Shown: positions 28,040 through 38,285, numbered from the stretch's first letter. The stretch: 64,000 nt of DNA from JAFGIN01 sp050301235 (GCA_050301235.1 JBNKZD010000204.1:33150-97149); one strand, 5' to 3'. Notes: generated by a model not told the origin, from the letters alone. Translations and numbers: made by a program.

Positions 28040-28070
28040 CCAGAATGAGCATACATACTGCTTATTCTGG
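28040..28070 (+). terminator. Hairpin ending the exported-protein operon
   Basis: CCAGAATGAGCA (28040-28051) pairs with TGCTTATTCTGG (28059-28070) over 12 bp with one G-U, around a 7-base loop, 28 bases after the ThuA stop. The downstream sequence is T-rich but lacks a clean T run. Confidence 0.65.
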
Positions 28071-28277
28071 ATATTCTTCACTTGTAGATTACGCGTAAGA
28101 TTCAGGAGAGATCATTGCGGGCTTGTCTTTTCGGTATGGATCTTCCCTTGATTCTAAGTTTAAGCCACTTGAAAAAACCAGCAATGAATGCCAGAACAAA
28201 TGCTGGACGTTTATTTATCGCCTAGAAAAAACTGAGGTCAGTGAATTTCCTGTGAACAGGGCAAATTTATCCCAGTG

Positions 28278-28595
28278 TTACATAATCCGCTCAAGGGCAT
28301 TATCATACAAATAATCATCAGAATCTATATTGATAAAAAGCTCTGTATCCACCTCCTGAATGGCACGATTATAGGCAATGTGTTTGCCGCTTGTGGGTTG
28401 ATACAGATAACGAAGTTCAATCTGCTGATCTCTGATCTAATTGTCAACCAAATTTTTAGTATTATCGGTTGATCCATCGTCAACTATTAGTAATTTGAAA
28501 GATTTCCATGTCTGCCGAATCAGTGATTCGTAACAGCGGGTGAGAAGCTTTTCCCTTTTAAACGTTGGAATAAAAATCGTTATCCGTTTTTTAGT
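28278..28595 (-). pseudogene. Glycosyltransferase family 2 remnant
   Basis: Minus-strand translation gives KKRITIFIPTFKREKLLTRC, then LLIVDDGSTDNTKNLVDN, an in-frame TAG, and in the same frame SGKHIAYNRAIQ and ELFINIDSDDYLYDNALERIM before another stop. These are the nucleotide-sugar-binding and DxD strands of a GT-A domain. It has no start codon (an upstream in-frame stop precedes it), one internal stop, and everything after the DxD motif is gone. Clearly a dead GT2 gene. Confidence 0.85.
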
Positions 28596-28938
28596 GTTAG
28601 TTTACTATTCATAAAAATTACATTTTTATATTCGTGTGGTTTATCAGCAGTACTCTGAAAACTTCAGAATCACTGTTTGAATTTTAAACTTTTTGTAATA
28701 CACTGCAAAAAACATCACTGATGCTACATTTGTTCAAGTAAGCCGGGAGAAGAAACAGAAATCAGATTTTGGTTACCTCTTTCATCCGAAAATTAAACTA
28801 CAAAAGAAACAGTAAGTATGATATACTTATTCGATTTGTATTGAACTCGTGTTAGCATGATCTTGTATTTCAGAAGAATGGCGACAAATCAGTTGTTTTT
28901 CATACCAAAATACATTAGTTTAAATGGAGGAAAATCAA
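28596..28938. other. Spacer before small conserved protein
   Basis: About 340 AT-rich bases with no recognisable gene. It must contain the promoter for the 28939 gene; none was confidently identified. Confidence 0.3.
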
Positions 28939-29475
28939 ATGGCAGATGAAACTCGCGGCAAATTCATTACAATGACGTGCAGGTATCTTGAAACCAAACC
29001 TCAAGTACGCGAAGCAGCTATTAAATTTATCAATGAGAAAACTGGAAAGAAGCCTGATGACCTTGACCCTGAAGGCTGGTATCCCGTTGATTTGGTGACC
29101 CATACATTCGACCTGCTTACAGAACTTTCAAACGCAATAATTGCAAAATCGGTGATCAAACTGTTTGGTCGCAAAATCTACCCGACCTTTAAGGCTAACG
29201 GTGGAATTCTGCCACCAGTTCAGACACCTCAATCAATGCTGAAGTTCGAAGCTGACGGTTACCTGCAATCTCTTCGCGGGCCAAATGTCAAACCAAGAAC
29301 ATTTCTTGAGTCCAAACCCAATAACATTGTAGTTCAGGCAGATATGCCTCCTGGCTACCCATCTGAATTCATGGAAGGTGTATATCTGGGAATTTTGGAG
29401 ATGTGTGGTTTTCCAGGTGGTCAGGTTTCCTTTGAAAATCGTAGTGGACATGCTGTTTTCAGCATCAAATGGTAA
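28939..29475 (+). CDS. Conserved small soluble protein, possibly ligand-binding (V4R-like)
   Basis: A 178-residue cytoplasmic protein. The ATG at 28939 is chosen over 28924 because GGAGG (28926-28930) sits between them, eight bases before it. The N-terminal half is helical (DLVTHTFDLLTELSNAIIAKSVIKLFGRKIYPTF), and the C-terminal half is a strand-helix-strand unit (FMEGVYLGILEMCGFPGGQVSF) that resembles the end of V4R and related small-molecule-binding domains. That resemblance is weak and I do not claim membership. It is a single-gene unit with its own terminator, isolated by nearly 900 bases of dead sequence on its left. Confidence 0.6.
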   Translation: MADETRGKFITMTCRYLETKPQVREAAIKFINEKTGKKPDDLDPEGWYPVDLVTHTFDLLTELSNAIIAKSVIKLFGRKIYPTFKANGGILPPVQTPQSMLKFEADGYLQSLRGPNVKPRTFLESKPNNIVVQADMPPGYPSEFMEGVYLGILEMCGFPGGQVSFENRSGHAVFSIKW

Positions 29476-29510
29476 GCCTACAATATAACAGCCAATAACT
29501 GATTCCCTGT

Positions 29511-29548
29511 GCTCACTTTGCTACGAACTAGGGATAAGTGAGCTTTTT
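29511..29548 (+). terminator. Intrinsic terminator
   Basis: GCTCACTT (29511-29518) pairs with AAGTGAGC (29536-29543), followed immediately by TTTTT, 35 bases after the stop of the small conserved gene. Confidence 0.8.
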
Positions 29549-29733
29549 ATTCTAACAAATTATAGATTCACCCATTATCTTAGATACTCAGTTCCGAGTC
29601 AATATCCATTGTTTCTGCACATCCTGACACCAATTTTAAGTCAGTGACCTTGAAAGCATAAATTATTTTCAACCCGAATCTATCGGTTCATTGCTGAAAA
29701 TCGTAAACCAGATCAGCAGATCAGAATATTCCT

Positions 29734-32700
29734 ATGAAACGCTTCCTGCAGATTACGGCCATAGTTTTGATATCTCTCATTATTCTGCTCTCGGGGGTAG
29801 CCCTGCTCTGCATAAAAAGTACATTTATCCACCAGTCCATAATATCTCATGTAAACAGGCTGATTCCCGGAACAATTTCACTGGAACGAATGCGCATTTC
29901 GCTTCTTGCCATGCGTATAGAAATCCGGAATCTGGCTCTCGCCGATTCTGCAGGAACCAGAATGGCCGGTATCGATCAACTGGTTGTCGATTTGTCCCCT
30001 GCAGCACTTTTGCGGCGAACCCTGATCGTCGAAGAAGTGTTGATTGATCACCCCTGGGTACAATTGGAATTAGATACAAATGGCAGATTTTCCCTCCTTA
30101 ATGCACTCTCCACAGACAACTCTCCGCCGGATAGTGTTGTTCAATGTCCTGAACAGGCAAATGATTCTAAACCATTTACAATTGAATTGCAGGGTCTTGA
30201 CATTGCCGGGGGAACAATTCTCTTTGCAACCTGCCAGGATAGTCTTTCCCTTCATGCACAGGGACTTTCCATCAATGCAAAAGGTGAAACCGGGGCACTT
30301 TCGGGTGAAGTGAGTTTTATGATTGACTCCCTCACACTTAACAATAACAAGCAACAAACCAGTCTCCGGAAATTTGCTCTCAACACTCGTTTGCAAAATA
30401 TGAACATAGATACAATGATGCTGGATTTTACATTAGATAAGTCTTCATTCAGTTTGAGGGGGAAAGCTTCCGATCTGATAAAGGATCCCAAGATTGACCT
30501 TACCCTGAAAAGTTCCCTTTCCCTCTCCGAACTCACTCCGATTGCTCGACTTGATAATAACTATTTCAGCGGTACAGTTCTACTTGATATAGGAATTTCC
30601 GGAAAAGTATCCAATCCGGATGCTTCTATAAGCCTCGCCTGCGACAGTGGAGCTATTATGGGCAGATCGTTGGAATCACTGTACATGCAAACCAGTATGC
30701 ACGATAAAGTTATCAATCTGAATCCACTGCATGTTCGAACATCTGAAGGCAGCCTCACCGTGAGTGGCACAATCGATGCAAAGAGAGTGTTTCCCGATGG
30801 ATTTCTCAATCCACCTGTTTCATTCCAGAATCTCAGGTATCACCTTGATATCACCTCAAGCGGAGTCATACTTGAAACTATACAACCATCAATTTCTGGC
30901 ATTGCGACACTTTCAGTATCATTATCGGGAAATGGTATTCATCCGGATTCTCTCTCCTCTAAACTTGATCTTATTGCAGCTATCGATTCACTGCAACTGG
31001 ACACAGTATCATCCCCCCTGCCGGTAAAGATGTCGCTTTCGTCGACTATCGCACGTGGTGAAGTACATATTGACTCTCTAACTTGTAGAGCTGGTACATC
31101 AACTGTCGATATAAGGGGGCTGTACGGAATATCATCAGGCAAGGTGGATGCTACGATACTGGTACGAATTCCACAGGTAGATGAGATTGCCCGTTTTGCG
31201 GGAACAGACAACCTGTCAGGGAAAGCTTCTGTTACCCTGATGGCTGAAGGAACAGTCAGGCAGCCGCATGTAACAGTCAAAATACAGGCAGATACTTTAC
31301 AGGCTAGTTCAACACGAATAGGAAATGTATCTCTTGATGCACTGCTATCTGATAATGGGATGGCATACATACAGAGCTTAACCGTACATAACCGATCATC
31401 AAGTCTGCAACTCAAAGGCTCCGCACGTATACTTTACAATAACAATCCTGTGCCGCTAGATCACATGAATTTTACCTGCTCGCTCTCATCGCAACATATA
31501 GCTGTTGAAGATTTTGTCGATTCAATCAGGGGAAATGTCACTATCGATGCCGATCTCAAAGGCACTCTTAACAATCCTGAAGGTTCTTTTTACTTATTGG
31601 TAAATGACTTGCATGTCGCAGGGCAGCCAGTCACCGAAATTCGTCTGGATGCAATAGCAGAACAACGGCAGATACAACTAAAACAATTCATTCTTACTCT
31701 TCAAAAGGAACAACAACTCACAGCAACGGGTATCATTTCACTTTCAGACTCATTCGATGTCGAACTTCAGGGCAGTAATTTACACCTTAATTCAATAACA
31801 GCACTGTCATCGGTTGATTCCCTTGATGGTATTGTTTCAATGAATGTCAGAACCGGTGGGACATTCGCAAACCCTTTTGCGAAAGGGGAAATTGGGATCA
31901 GTGACATACATAAAGGAGCCCTCTCGCTGGAAGATATCCTGCTCAGTCTTGATCTTCGCGACCATCAAGCCTCAGTCAATGGTCATGCCATCGGTGACAT
32001 TAAAGCAACTTACAATCTCACGACTGCCGACTTTTCAGCTGATCTCGCTTTTAATGACCTTACGCTGAAACCATACCTTGCACTTTCCGGTCAAAACCTC
32101 GATGGAACCCTCACTTCATCATTACAAATCTCCGGAAATACGGGAACTCCGCAAGAAGCTACTGCTCAGCTTGCTGTTTCAAAGCTTTATGTTACTTACG
32201 ATTCAATTCCGGTTATTGCAACGGATAATTTACATTGTTCTCTGGAGAAGGGTAGCTATTCTGTTCCGGACTTTGACATTGTACTTGCCGGTAAAGGTGC
32301 GTTATCGGGAAGAGGACACGGTCAGATCGATGGCTCTCATGATGTTGTCATTGACGGTACGATTCCACTTACTGTCCTGCGCCATTTCGCTCCTGATCTT
32401 CCGGATATCGAAGGGGCCTTGGCAATTGATGCCACATTCAATGGTACCTCTTCATCCCCACAATTAAATGCTGCCATATACCTTAAAGATATCGGTATGT
32501 CTCTTCCCGGTCTGACTGGACGTCTTCATGGGCTCAGTGGCCAGATTCTTGTCGACAATCAATCGATACGTGTCAGATCTTTACAGGGAAACGTTGATGA
32601 TGGGGTACTTAATGTAAATGCTACTCTTAAACTTGATGAGTTCAAACCATCGAACATAACAGCCAATGTTGATTTTAAAGCACTACCAATAAATGTTCCG

Positions 32701-33645
32701 GACATGTTCGATTGTGTTTTCGATGGTAATCTGAAACTTTCAGGAAATCCTGACACATCCCAATTTACAGGAATTTTGACGTTACTTGACGGTGTATACT
32801 ATCAGGATGTAGTCATCAATCCCCTCTCCGGCATTGGACAACGCAAAAGAAAGATAGCTGCTGCTCCACCACAAGAACAAAATACCCCCTATTTAAAAAA
32901 TATGAAATTTGATGTCGGAATCCGTTCGTACTCTCCTTTTCTGGTGGACAACAATCTTGCAAAGTTGCAAATAGTTCCAGATCTTCAACTCACAGGAAGT
33001 GTTACTGCACCAGCATTGAACGGGCGCGCAAAAGTGGATGAGGGGACAATTACCTATAAGAAAAAGGTCTTTACCGTACAGCATGGAGTTATTGATTTCA
33101 TTAATCCATACGCGATAGAGCCCGAAGTTGAAATCAGCGGTGTTGTCCCAGTCAGAGAAATTGAAATTAAAATTGATATATCAGGAACTCCTGATGACCT
33201 TGTTTTCAAATTGTCTTCTGACAGAACAGATCTTGAAGATCAGGACCTTTTATCGTTGCTGGTGGTGGGAAAAACGACAAGTGAACTTCAGGGCAGATCA
33301 ACATCCGGAGGTGCAGAGCAGTCCAACCAGCAGATGCTGGCATCACTGGTTGCCTCGACGTTTGGAGAAGATGTAAAAAAGGCTACTGGTCTTGATATGC
33401 TGAAAGTCGAAACCGGAGGTGTCGATGATGAAAATTCCGATAGGATCGCGGTGACCCTTGGTAAACAGTTGACCAAAAGACTCGGGACGTCGTATACACT
33501 TGTATCAGAAAAAGGTAAATTTTTTCCACGTACGACTGCACACTACAAGCTTCTCCAGAATCTTGGTTTTGCAGTCTATCAGGACTACCAGGACTCTAAA
33601 AGTACCTTCGGTGGCGAACTGCAGTTCTCCTGGGAGAAAAGATAA
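29734..33645 (+). CDS. tamB: TamB-family translocation/assembly protein
   Basis: A 1303-residue protein with one N-terminal membrane anchor (residues about 5-27). A long repetitive beta-rich body follows with recurring D-[LIV]-x-[LIV]-x-G-x-[LIV] strands (AsmA-like, beta-taco fold), and a DUF490/TamB domain closes it (about 950-1303: ITYKKKVFTVQHGVIDF, DPYAIEPEVEISG-type strand, then LTKRLGTSYTLVSEKG and a final aromatic beta strand). Length is typical. TamB spans the periplasm, helps insert outer-membrane proteins and carries phospholipid to the outer membrane. The partner Omp85 gene starts one base after the stop. Order is tamB then tamA, the reverse of proteobacteria. Confidence 0.93.
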   Translation: MKRFLQITAIVLISLIILLSGVALLCIKSTFIHQSIISHVNRLIPGTISLERMRISLLAMRIEIRNLALADSAGTRMAGIDQLVVDLSPAALLRRTLIVEEVLIDHPWVQLELDTNGRFSLLNALSTDNSPPDSVVQCPEQANDSKPFTIELQGLDIAGGTILFATCQDSLSLHAQGLSINAKGETGALSGEVSFMIDSLTLNNNKQQTSLRKFALNTRLQNMNIDTMMLDFTLDKSSFSLRGKASDLIKDPKIDLTLKSSLSLSELTPIARLDNNYFSGTVLLDIGISGKVSNPDASISLACDSGAIMGRSLESLYMQTSMHDKVINLNPLHVRTSEGSLTVSGTIDAKRVFPDGFLNPPVSFQNLRYHLDITSSGVILETIQPSISGIATLSVSLSGNGIHPDSLSSKLDLIAAIDSLQLDTVSSPLPVKMSLSSTIARGEVHIDSLTCRAGTSTVDIRGLYGISSGKVDATILVRIPQVDEIARFAGTDNLSGKASVTLMAEGTVRQPHVTVKIQADTLQASSTRIGNVSLDALLSDNGMAYIQSLTVHNRSSSLQLKGSARILYNNNPVPLDHMNFTCSLSSQHIAVEDFVDSIRGNVTIDADLKGTLNNPEGSFYLLVNDLHVAGQPVTEIRLDAIAEQRQIQLKQFILTLQKEQQLTATGIISLSDSFDVELQGSNLHLNSITALSSVDSLDGIVSMNVRTGGTFANPFAKGEIGISDIHKGALSLEDILLSLDLRDHQASVNGHAIGDIKATYNLTTADFSADLAFNDLTLKPYLALSGQNLDGTLTSSLQISGNTGTPQEATAQLAVSKLYVTYDSIPVIATDNLHCSLEKGSYSVPDFDIVLAGKGALSGRGHGQIDGSHDVVIDGTIPLTVLRHFAPDLPDIEGALAIDATFNGTSSSPQLNAAIYLKDIGMSLPGLTGRLHGLSGQILVDNQSIRVRSLQGNVDDGVLNVNATLKLDEFKPSNITANVDFKALPINVPDMFDCVFDGNLKLSGNPDTSQFTGILTLLDGVYYQDVVINPLSGIGQRKRKIAAAPPQEQNTPYLKNMKFDVGIRSYSPFLVDNNLAKLQIVPDLQLTGSVTAPALNGRAKVDEGTITYKKKVFTVQHGVIDFINPYAIEPEVEISGVVPVREIEIKIDISGTPDDLVFKLSSDRTDLEDQDLLSLLVVGKTTSELQGRSTSGGAEQSNQQMLASLVASTFGEDVKKATGLDMLKVETGGVDDENSDRIAVTLGKQLTKRLGTSYTLVSEKGKFFPRTTAHYKLLQNLGFAVYQDYQDSKSTFGGELQFSWEKR

Positions 33646-33646
33646 C

Positions 33647-36382
33647 ATGCGATATTATTTACACCTAATTTCAGTTTTCATCATACTATATGCGCATCCG
33701 ATTTCATCGCAGTCAGTCATTACCGACATAGCATGTGACATTATCGGTGAAACAGCACATAGTGATGATTTACGCATCATTGCCGAAAAGCTTATTACGG
33801 TCAAAACGATGCAGCCACTCGATACGCAGACAGTCAACGAGTCAATCCAGTCGCTTTCCCTATGCCGCCTGTTCTCAGATGTAAGTAATCAATTAACAGG
33901 TGACCGGATACGGTTTCTTCTGACTCCCGCCCGGTATATTCGCGATATTCTTATCAAGGGGGAGTACCCTCTCTTTAAAGACGATGTTGGAAAAGCGTTG
34001 ACAACGCAGCCCGGTGCTATTTTCGGTGAAGATCTGCTCTCACAACAGGATTCTGTAATAGATGCTTTATACAAGCGTGAAGGCTTCATTTGTTCTGATG
34101 TCAATGTCACTTCCGATGTACACCGTTCCGGTACTGACCGTATACTCCGTATTGATATTAAAAGCGGACCATACTACCGGTTAAAAGCGATACAACTCAG
34201 AGGTAATAAAGGAATTTCCAATCCTGCAATAAAGCGAAGAATGCGTGTATGGCGTACATCACTGATTCCCGGAAGTGCTGGAAGATTTCTCGTCAGCGCA
34301 CTTCGCGAAGATCTCAAGGATCTTAAGGAATATTATTGTTCAAAAGGTTTTTCAGATGTTACATTGCAAGATTCACTCATAACCGATTCCCTTAACAGGT
34401 CAGTTGAACTTTTCCTTACAATCGAAGAGGGAGACCGGTACAGGATTACCTTTCCGCCATTAGGAAAACGGGGATTCAGAAAAAGTATTCTGCGCAACGA
34501 CGTTACCATTTACAATGGCGGCAACCGGAACAACTCAGGAGTGAGGAAGTCCGTTTCTTCTCTGAAAAAACGATACCATATTTCAGGATATCTGCAGGCT
34601 GATGTTGAAGCGTCTGACACAGTAATCGTCCGGCGCTCATATACTCAACGCAACATACATTTTTCAGTCAATCGTGGTTCACGCACAACCGTTGCCTCGA
34701 TCACTATCAATGGAGCAAATACACTTGATAAACAGCTTGTGCGTTCACAGATGCTACATACTGACAAGGGGAGTGCTGTAAGACGGGCCTTTAACCCTGA
34801 AAAGCTGGAGGAAGATATATTTGCACTACATATGATGTATCAGACATATGGTTTCACGAAAGCAGTAGTGTCGTCTGCAGTAACAGAAAAAAATAATAAG
34901 GTTGACATTTCAATCAATATAACCGAAGGGCAGCAAACGCGTATCGGCAAGGTCACGGTAGACTCAATTCATATCCCTGACAATAAAATAAAAAATGCGA
35001 TCCTCATTGATAGCGGCGATGTGTATCGAACTGACAGAATAAAAAAGAGTGCACAATCGCTTCAAGCAATTATCGCAGAGTACGGATATCCATATGTCTC
35101 AGTAACTCCAGTTATAACCATGAATGCCGATAGTAGTCGTGCTGATGTAACATTCCGAATTGAAGAAGGGACATATGTGGTAATGGGCGAAATACGGCAC
35201 ACAGGTATATTTCACACCCGAAAGAAAGTGATTTCCAATGCACTGGGATTAAAACCGGGAGCCCCGCTATCATTAAGAGCTGTTGTCAAAGCACAAAAGG
35301 GACTTCGTGATCTTGGTCCATTCAGTTCCGTTCGTTTTATCACCATAGGCCTCAAAGAGAAGCGGGACACAATTCATTTGTTTACAGATTTAACCGAACG
35401 GCGACCGTATTACGGGTCGATTGGAGGCGGATACCAGTCCAGTACCGGTCCACTTGTAAATGCAACTGTAGGGAACCGTAATCTGCTGGGATTCAACAAG
35501 GAACTCGTGATCAATGGCGAAGTGAGCCTTGCTGCTCAAAAGGGCGGGATAGGATTTACAGAGCCTCGTTTGTTCAGCACCCCCATTCGTGCAACTATCA
35601 ACATTTATGGCGAACAGGGATCAGAACTTAATCTCCCATGGGATAAGAAGGAATATGGCATATCGGGAAGCCTGATTACTTCACCTGTACCAAAAAGCAC
35701 TCTTGGTCTTACCTCCGGATACAAGCGGAAACGCTTTTTAATTAAACAAGGTGAAGATATACATGACACACTTGCCAATAATAAAAAATACCAGCCGCGT
35801 AATGTAGTTGTTATAACTCCATCAATAACATTAGACCGCCGGGATTCTTTCACTCGTCCACTCAAAGGGGTGATTCTCTCAACGTCAATAGACCTGTCCA
35901 ACAGTCTTGACAATACACTTGACGATTTTATCAAATTGAAACTTGAGGCCAGAGGCTATATAACACCATGCAAGTTTCTTACCTTTGCTGGAGTTGTTCG
36001 CGGAGGACATGGTTATTCCTATGGGGGATCACCAATACCTCAAGACCAGCAGTTTTATCTGGGTGGAACTCAGGATCTTCGCGGGTTTGCTGAAAATCAG
36101 TTTTTTAATGATTCAACAGGTCGTGCAACCATGCTCTTTTCCAGTATTGAAGCCCGAATAAATCTTGGATTCAATATCGAACTGGCTGCGTTTGCTGATG
36201 CCGGACAGTTACAAAATGATATTACATCCATACATGCAAACCACTTCCGTACATCTGCAGGAACCGGTATCAGATACATTACGCCAATTGGGCCGATCGG
36301 TTTGTTATATGGCTGGAAAATCAACCGCAACAAAGATGAAAAGCCCGGCGCATTCCATTTTTCTATCGGGTATACATTCTGA
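33647..36382 (+). CDS. TamA/BamA-family Omp85 outer-membrane protein
   Basis: The ATG at 33647 lies one base after the tamB stop with GGAGAAAA in front. It gives a proper signal peptide (MRYYLHLISVFIILYAHPIS), so longer upstream reading is not used. The mature protein has several POTRA-like repeats (about 25-560; recurring pattern of a basic strand, G-x-x-Y, long helix, D-V strand). A 16-strand barrel follows (about 570-911) with GGTQDLRGFAEN near residue 805, the conserved lid-loop motif of Omp85. It ends FHFSIGYTF, a beta-signal with terminal Phe. At 911 residues and with many POTRAs it is larger than E. coli TamA (577). It could be the cell's TamA or a BamA; adjacency to tamB favours TamA. 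Confidence 0.92.
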   Translation: MRYYLHLISVFIILYAHPISSQSVITDIACDIIGETAHSDDLRIIAEKLITVKTMQPLDTQTVNESIQSLSLCRLFSDVSNQLTGDRIRFLLTPARYIRDILIKGEYPLFKDDVGKALTTQPGAIFGEDLLSQQDSVIDALYKREGFICSDVNVTSDVHRSGTDRILRIDIKSGPYYRLKAIQLRGNKGISNPAIKRRMRVWRTSLIPGSAGRFLVSALREDLKDLKEYYCSKGFSDVTLQDSLITDSLNRSVELFLTIEEGDRYRITFPPLGKRGFRKSILRNDVTIYNGGNRNNSGVRKSVSSLKKRYHISGYLQADVEASDTVIVRRSYTQRNIHFSVNRGSRTTVASITINGANTLDKQLVRSQMLHTDKGSAVRRAFNPEKLEEDIFALHMMYQTYGFTKAVVSSAVTEKNNKVDISINITEGQQTRIGKVTVDSIHIPDNKIKNAILIDSGDVYRTDRIKKSAQSLQAIIAEYGYPYVSVTPVITMNADSSRADVTFRIEEGTYVVMGEIRHTGIFHTRKKVISNALGLKPGAPLSLRAVVKAQKGLRDLGPFSSVRFITIGLKEKRDTIHLFTDLTERRPYYGSIGGGYQSSTGPLVNATVGNRNLLGFNKELVINGEVSLAAQKGGIGFTEPRLFSTPIRATINIYGEQGSELNLPWDKKEYGISGSLITSPVPKSTLGLTSGYKRKRFLIKQGEDIHDTLANNKKYQPRNVVVITPSITLDRRDSFTRPLKGVILSTSIDLSNSLDNTLDDFIKLKLEARGYITPCKFLTFAGVVRGGHGYSYGGSPIPQDQQFYLGGTQDLRGFAENQFFNDSTGRATMLFSSIEARINLGFNIELAAFADAGQLQNDITSIHANHFRTSAGTGIRYITPIGPIGLLYGWKINRNKDEKPGAFHFSIGYTF

Positions 36383-36468
36383 ACAATACAGGATGGCCGA
36401 ATGGCCAGCAATGATCACTATAAAATCGAATAAAAATTATTGGTACATTTCAGACATCCCAGTTACAA

Positions 36469-37260
36469 TCATTTTTTTTGTTGCATGTACGGTATGGTAA
36501 AGAATCGGATTTTTAGCCATTCGTAAAACAGTATAACCAGTGTTGAGGATATCCATACTGAAACTGCTTCAATGGGAATTGAGGCCCAGACAGGGATAAA
36601 AACTCCCAGCATATGATGGTGCTGATAATTCCAATACCCCCGGGGAAGCGCCAGTGTTACCTCCCATATTATAGACAGAAGTACTGTAAACAGTAATGAA
36701 AAGACGAATGCACGCCAGTTAACAAATTTTCGGCAGACCCGATAAAAAAGGACCGTCGGAGTGTAAGCAACAATAACAAGGAAAATGAAATATCCGGGAA
36801 GTAATGGAGGTATCCTGTTTATAACCCACTTGATAATAATTCCAGCGACAATTAATGCCACAGCCATGATGATGCTGCCCCAATGTAAAAAAATCGTACG
36901 ATTTAACCGGCGCGCATAACGCGCATAATATGTATCGTCGGGATTGTACTTGACCATATACCACTCATCACAGAAAACATATAGAAAAAGAATAAACCAG
37001 AAACCCGTTATATAGAAGATGAACTCTTCCACCGGTATTCCCCTTATCTTGAAGCCAATAGTCATAGCAGGGTCGGGAAATGTGAAAAAGAACCGGGCAA
37101 AAAGAAGGTCAAGTATAATTCCTATTGCAGCAAGGAAGGAAATAGAGATACCTAGAGCCACTCGTTTTTTTATAGTGAGTAGATTGTTAATATGGAAAAA
37201 GATTGTAAAACCAACGATTGGCAGAATCCAGATGAGTAGTGATAATGTATATTCAGGCAT
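36469..37260 (-). CDS. Lycopene-cyclase-like seven-helix membrane protein A
   Basis: A 263-residue integral membrane protein with about seven helices and two similar halves. Half one carries FPDPAMTIGFKIRGIPVEEFIFYI. Half two carries IIWEVTLALPRGYWNYQHHH followed by ASIPIEAVSVWI. The paired P-[IV]-E-[EA] motifs after a W-x-Y loop are the signature of the heterodimer-type lycopene cyclase domain (CrtYc/CrtYd, CarR). Those enzymes cyclise the ends of lycopene in the membrane, using a Glu. No phytoene synthase or desaturase gene is nearby, so a carotenoid substrate is not established. Transcribed divergently from the sister gene at 37386, with 125 AT-rich bases between, and preceded by AAGGG. 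Confidence 0.72.
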   Translation of the reverse strand: MPEYTLSLLIWILPIVGFTIFFHINNLLTIKKRVALGISISFLAAIGIILDLLFARFFFTFPDPAMTIGFKIRGIPVEEFIFYITGFWFILFLYVFCDEWYMVKYNPDDTYYARYARRLNRTIFLHWGSIIMAVALIVAGIIIKWVINRIPPLLPGYFIFLVIVAYTPTVLFYRVCRKFVNWRAFVFSLLFTVLLSIIWEVTLALPRGYWNYQHHHMLGVFIPVWASIPIEAVSVWISSTLVILFYEWLKIRFFTIPYMQQKK

Positions 37261-37385
37261 ACTGACCCTTGACTTGGTATTTGATTAATCATAAAATATT
37301 TATATAATCATATAAATATTAATATAATCATTCAATTATTATTATTGAAAACAAAATAGTCATTATCATCAAAAAGAAGGCATCT

Positions 37386-38285
37386 ATGGACCTCTGGAAA
37401 TCAAATTGGACCTACTGGGACACACTTTATAATAGTGGTGCACTCTATTCTCATCTCAAGGACGGTGTACCGGCAACGTTAACCGATCAGGTAGTTGCTT
37501 TCGCATATCCTTTGATTGCTTTGTTTCTTGTAATTCTTAATATCGTCCTCCTGCTTCGAATTCCTAAAGCAAAACGACGAATGAAGACCTTTTTTGTGGC
37601 TGTTGGCACAGGATCAATTTTAGGATGGATATGGGGGGCCTGGATGCTTAAAGTTGATCCTGTATTTCCAGGCTGGCTCAATCCACCATGGTCGGTTACC
37701 GGAATAGAATTTATAATGACATTAGAAGACTGGGTCTTCTATCCTGCCTGTACCGCCCTTTTTTATATGTTTTACCGGATGGTTACAATAAAGGGAAAGA
37801 CATGGACGGCTCCGAAACTTCATTGGACAATAATTGCAGTATACACTGCACTCACTATCTGGTTCATATTGTTTTCCCGTCTGGCAGGTCAGACTGAGGC
37901 CGTTATGTTCGCAGTTCCTGGCATTATTCTCTATGTTTTTGCACGCGATACAATTGATGTTAAACGCTATCTGATTTTCCAGGCATTCGTAATTGTTTTT
38001 GAAATAATCTGGGACCTTTTTGCCGTATCATTAGTTCATTATCTGCCTCACCACGCATGGGCTTCCCAGTGGATCTATCTTACGCACGATGCTAATGGCG
38101 GATTTTACCAGTCAAGCATTTTTCTTGATCGTACAAAGTACCCCTGGGCATGGTTATTCATGAATCCAATCGAAATCACTCCCTGGTTCGCGGTTGTCGG
38201 CGGTCTTTTGGATTACTGTATGTTCGCAGCAGCAGACAAAATCTTTTATCATGAACCTCCTTTGAAAAGTGGACACGATGCATAA
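37386..38285 (+). CDS. Lycopene-cyclase-like seven-helix membrane protein B
   Basis: A 299-residue integral membrane protein with seven hydrophobic segments. It follows the same plan as the 36469 protein: first-half motif VTGIEFIMTLEDWVFYPACT, second-half IIWDLFAVSLVHYLPHH, then a longer loop and MNPIEITPWFAVVGGLLDY. The two halves match the lycopene-cyclase-domain repeat, with LED and PIE in place of the usual PVEE and PIEE. No signal peptide. The downstream histidine kinase overlaps its last codons (ATG at 38278, stop at 38283-38285), so the two are made together, which makes this protein a likely sensor partner or a kinase-regulated enzyme. Function beyond the fold is unknown. Confidence 0.65.
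   Translation: MDLWKSNWTYWDTLYNSGALYSHLKDGVPATLTDQVVAFAYPLIALFLVILNIVLLLRIPKAKRRMKTFFVAVGTGSILGWIWGAWMLKVDPVFPGWLNPPWSVTGIEFIMTLEDWVFYPACTALFYMFYRMVTIKGKTWTAPKLHWTIIAVYTALTIWFILFSRLAGQTEAVMFAVPGIILYVFARDTIDVKRYLIFQAFVIVFEIIWDLFAVSLVHYLPHHAWASQWIYLTHDANGGFYQSSIFLDRTKYPWAWLFMNPIEITPWFAVVGGLLDYCMFAAADKIFYHEPPLKSGHDA

Noticed and set aside
33500..33646. Longer N-terminus for the Omp85 protein, overlapping tamB
   Set aside because: The upstream 49 codons are out-of-frame tamB sequence, whereas the ATG at 33647 gives a clean signal peptide and ribosome-binding site.
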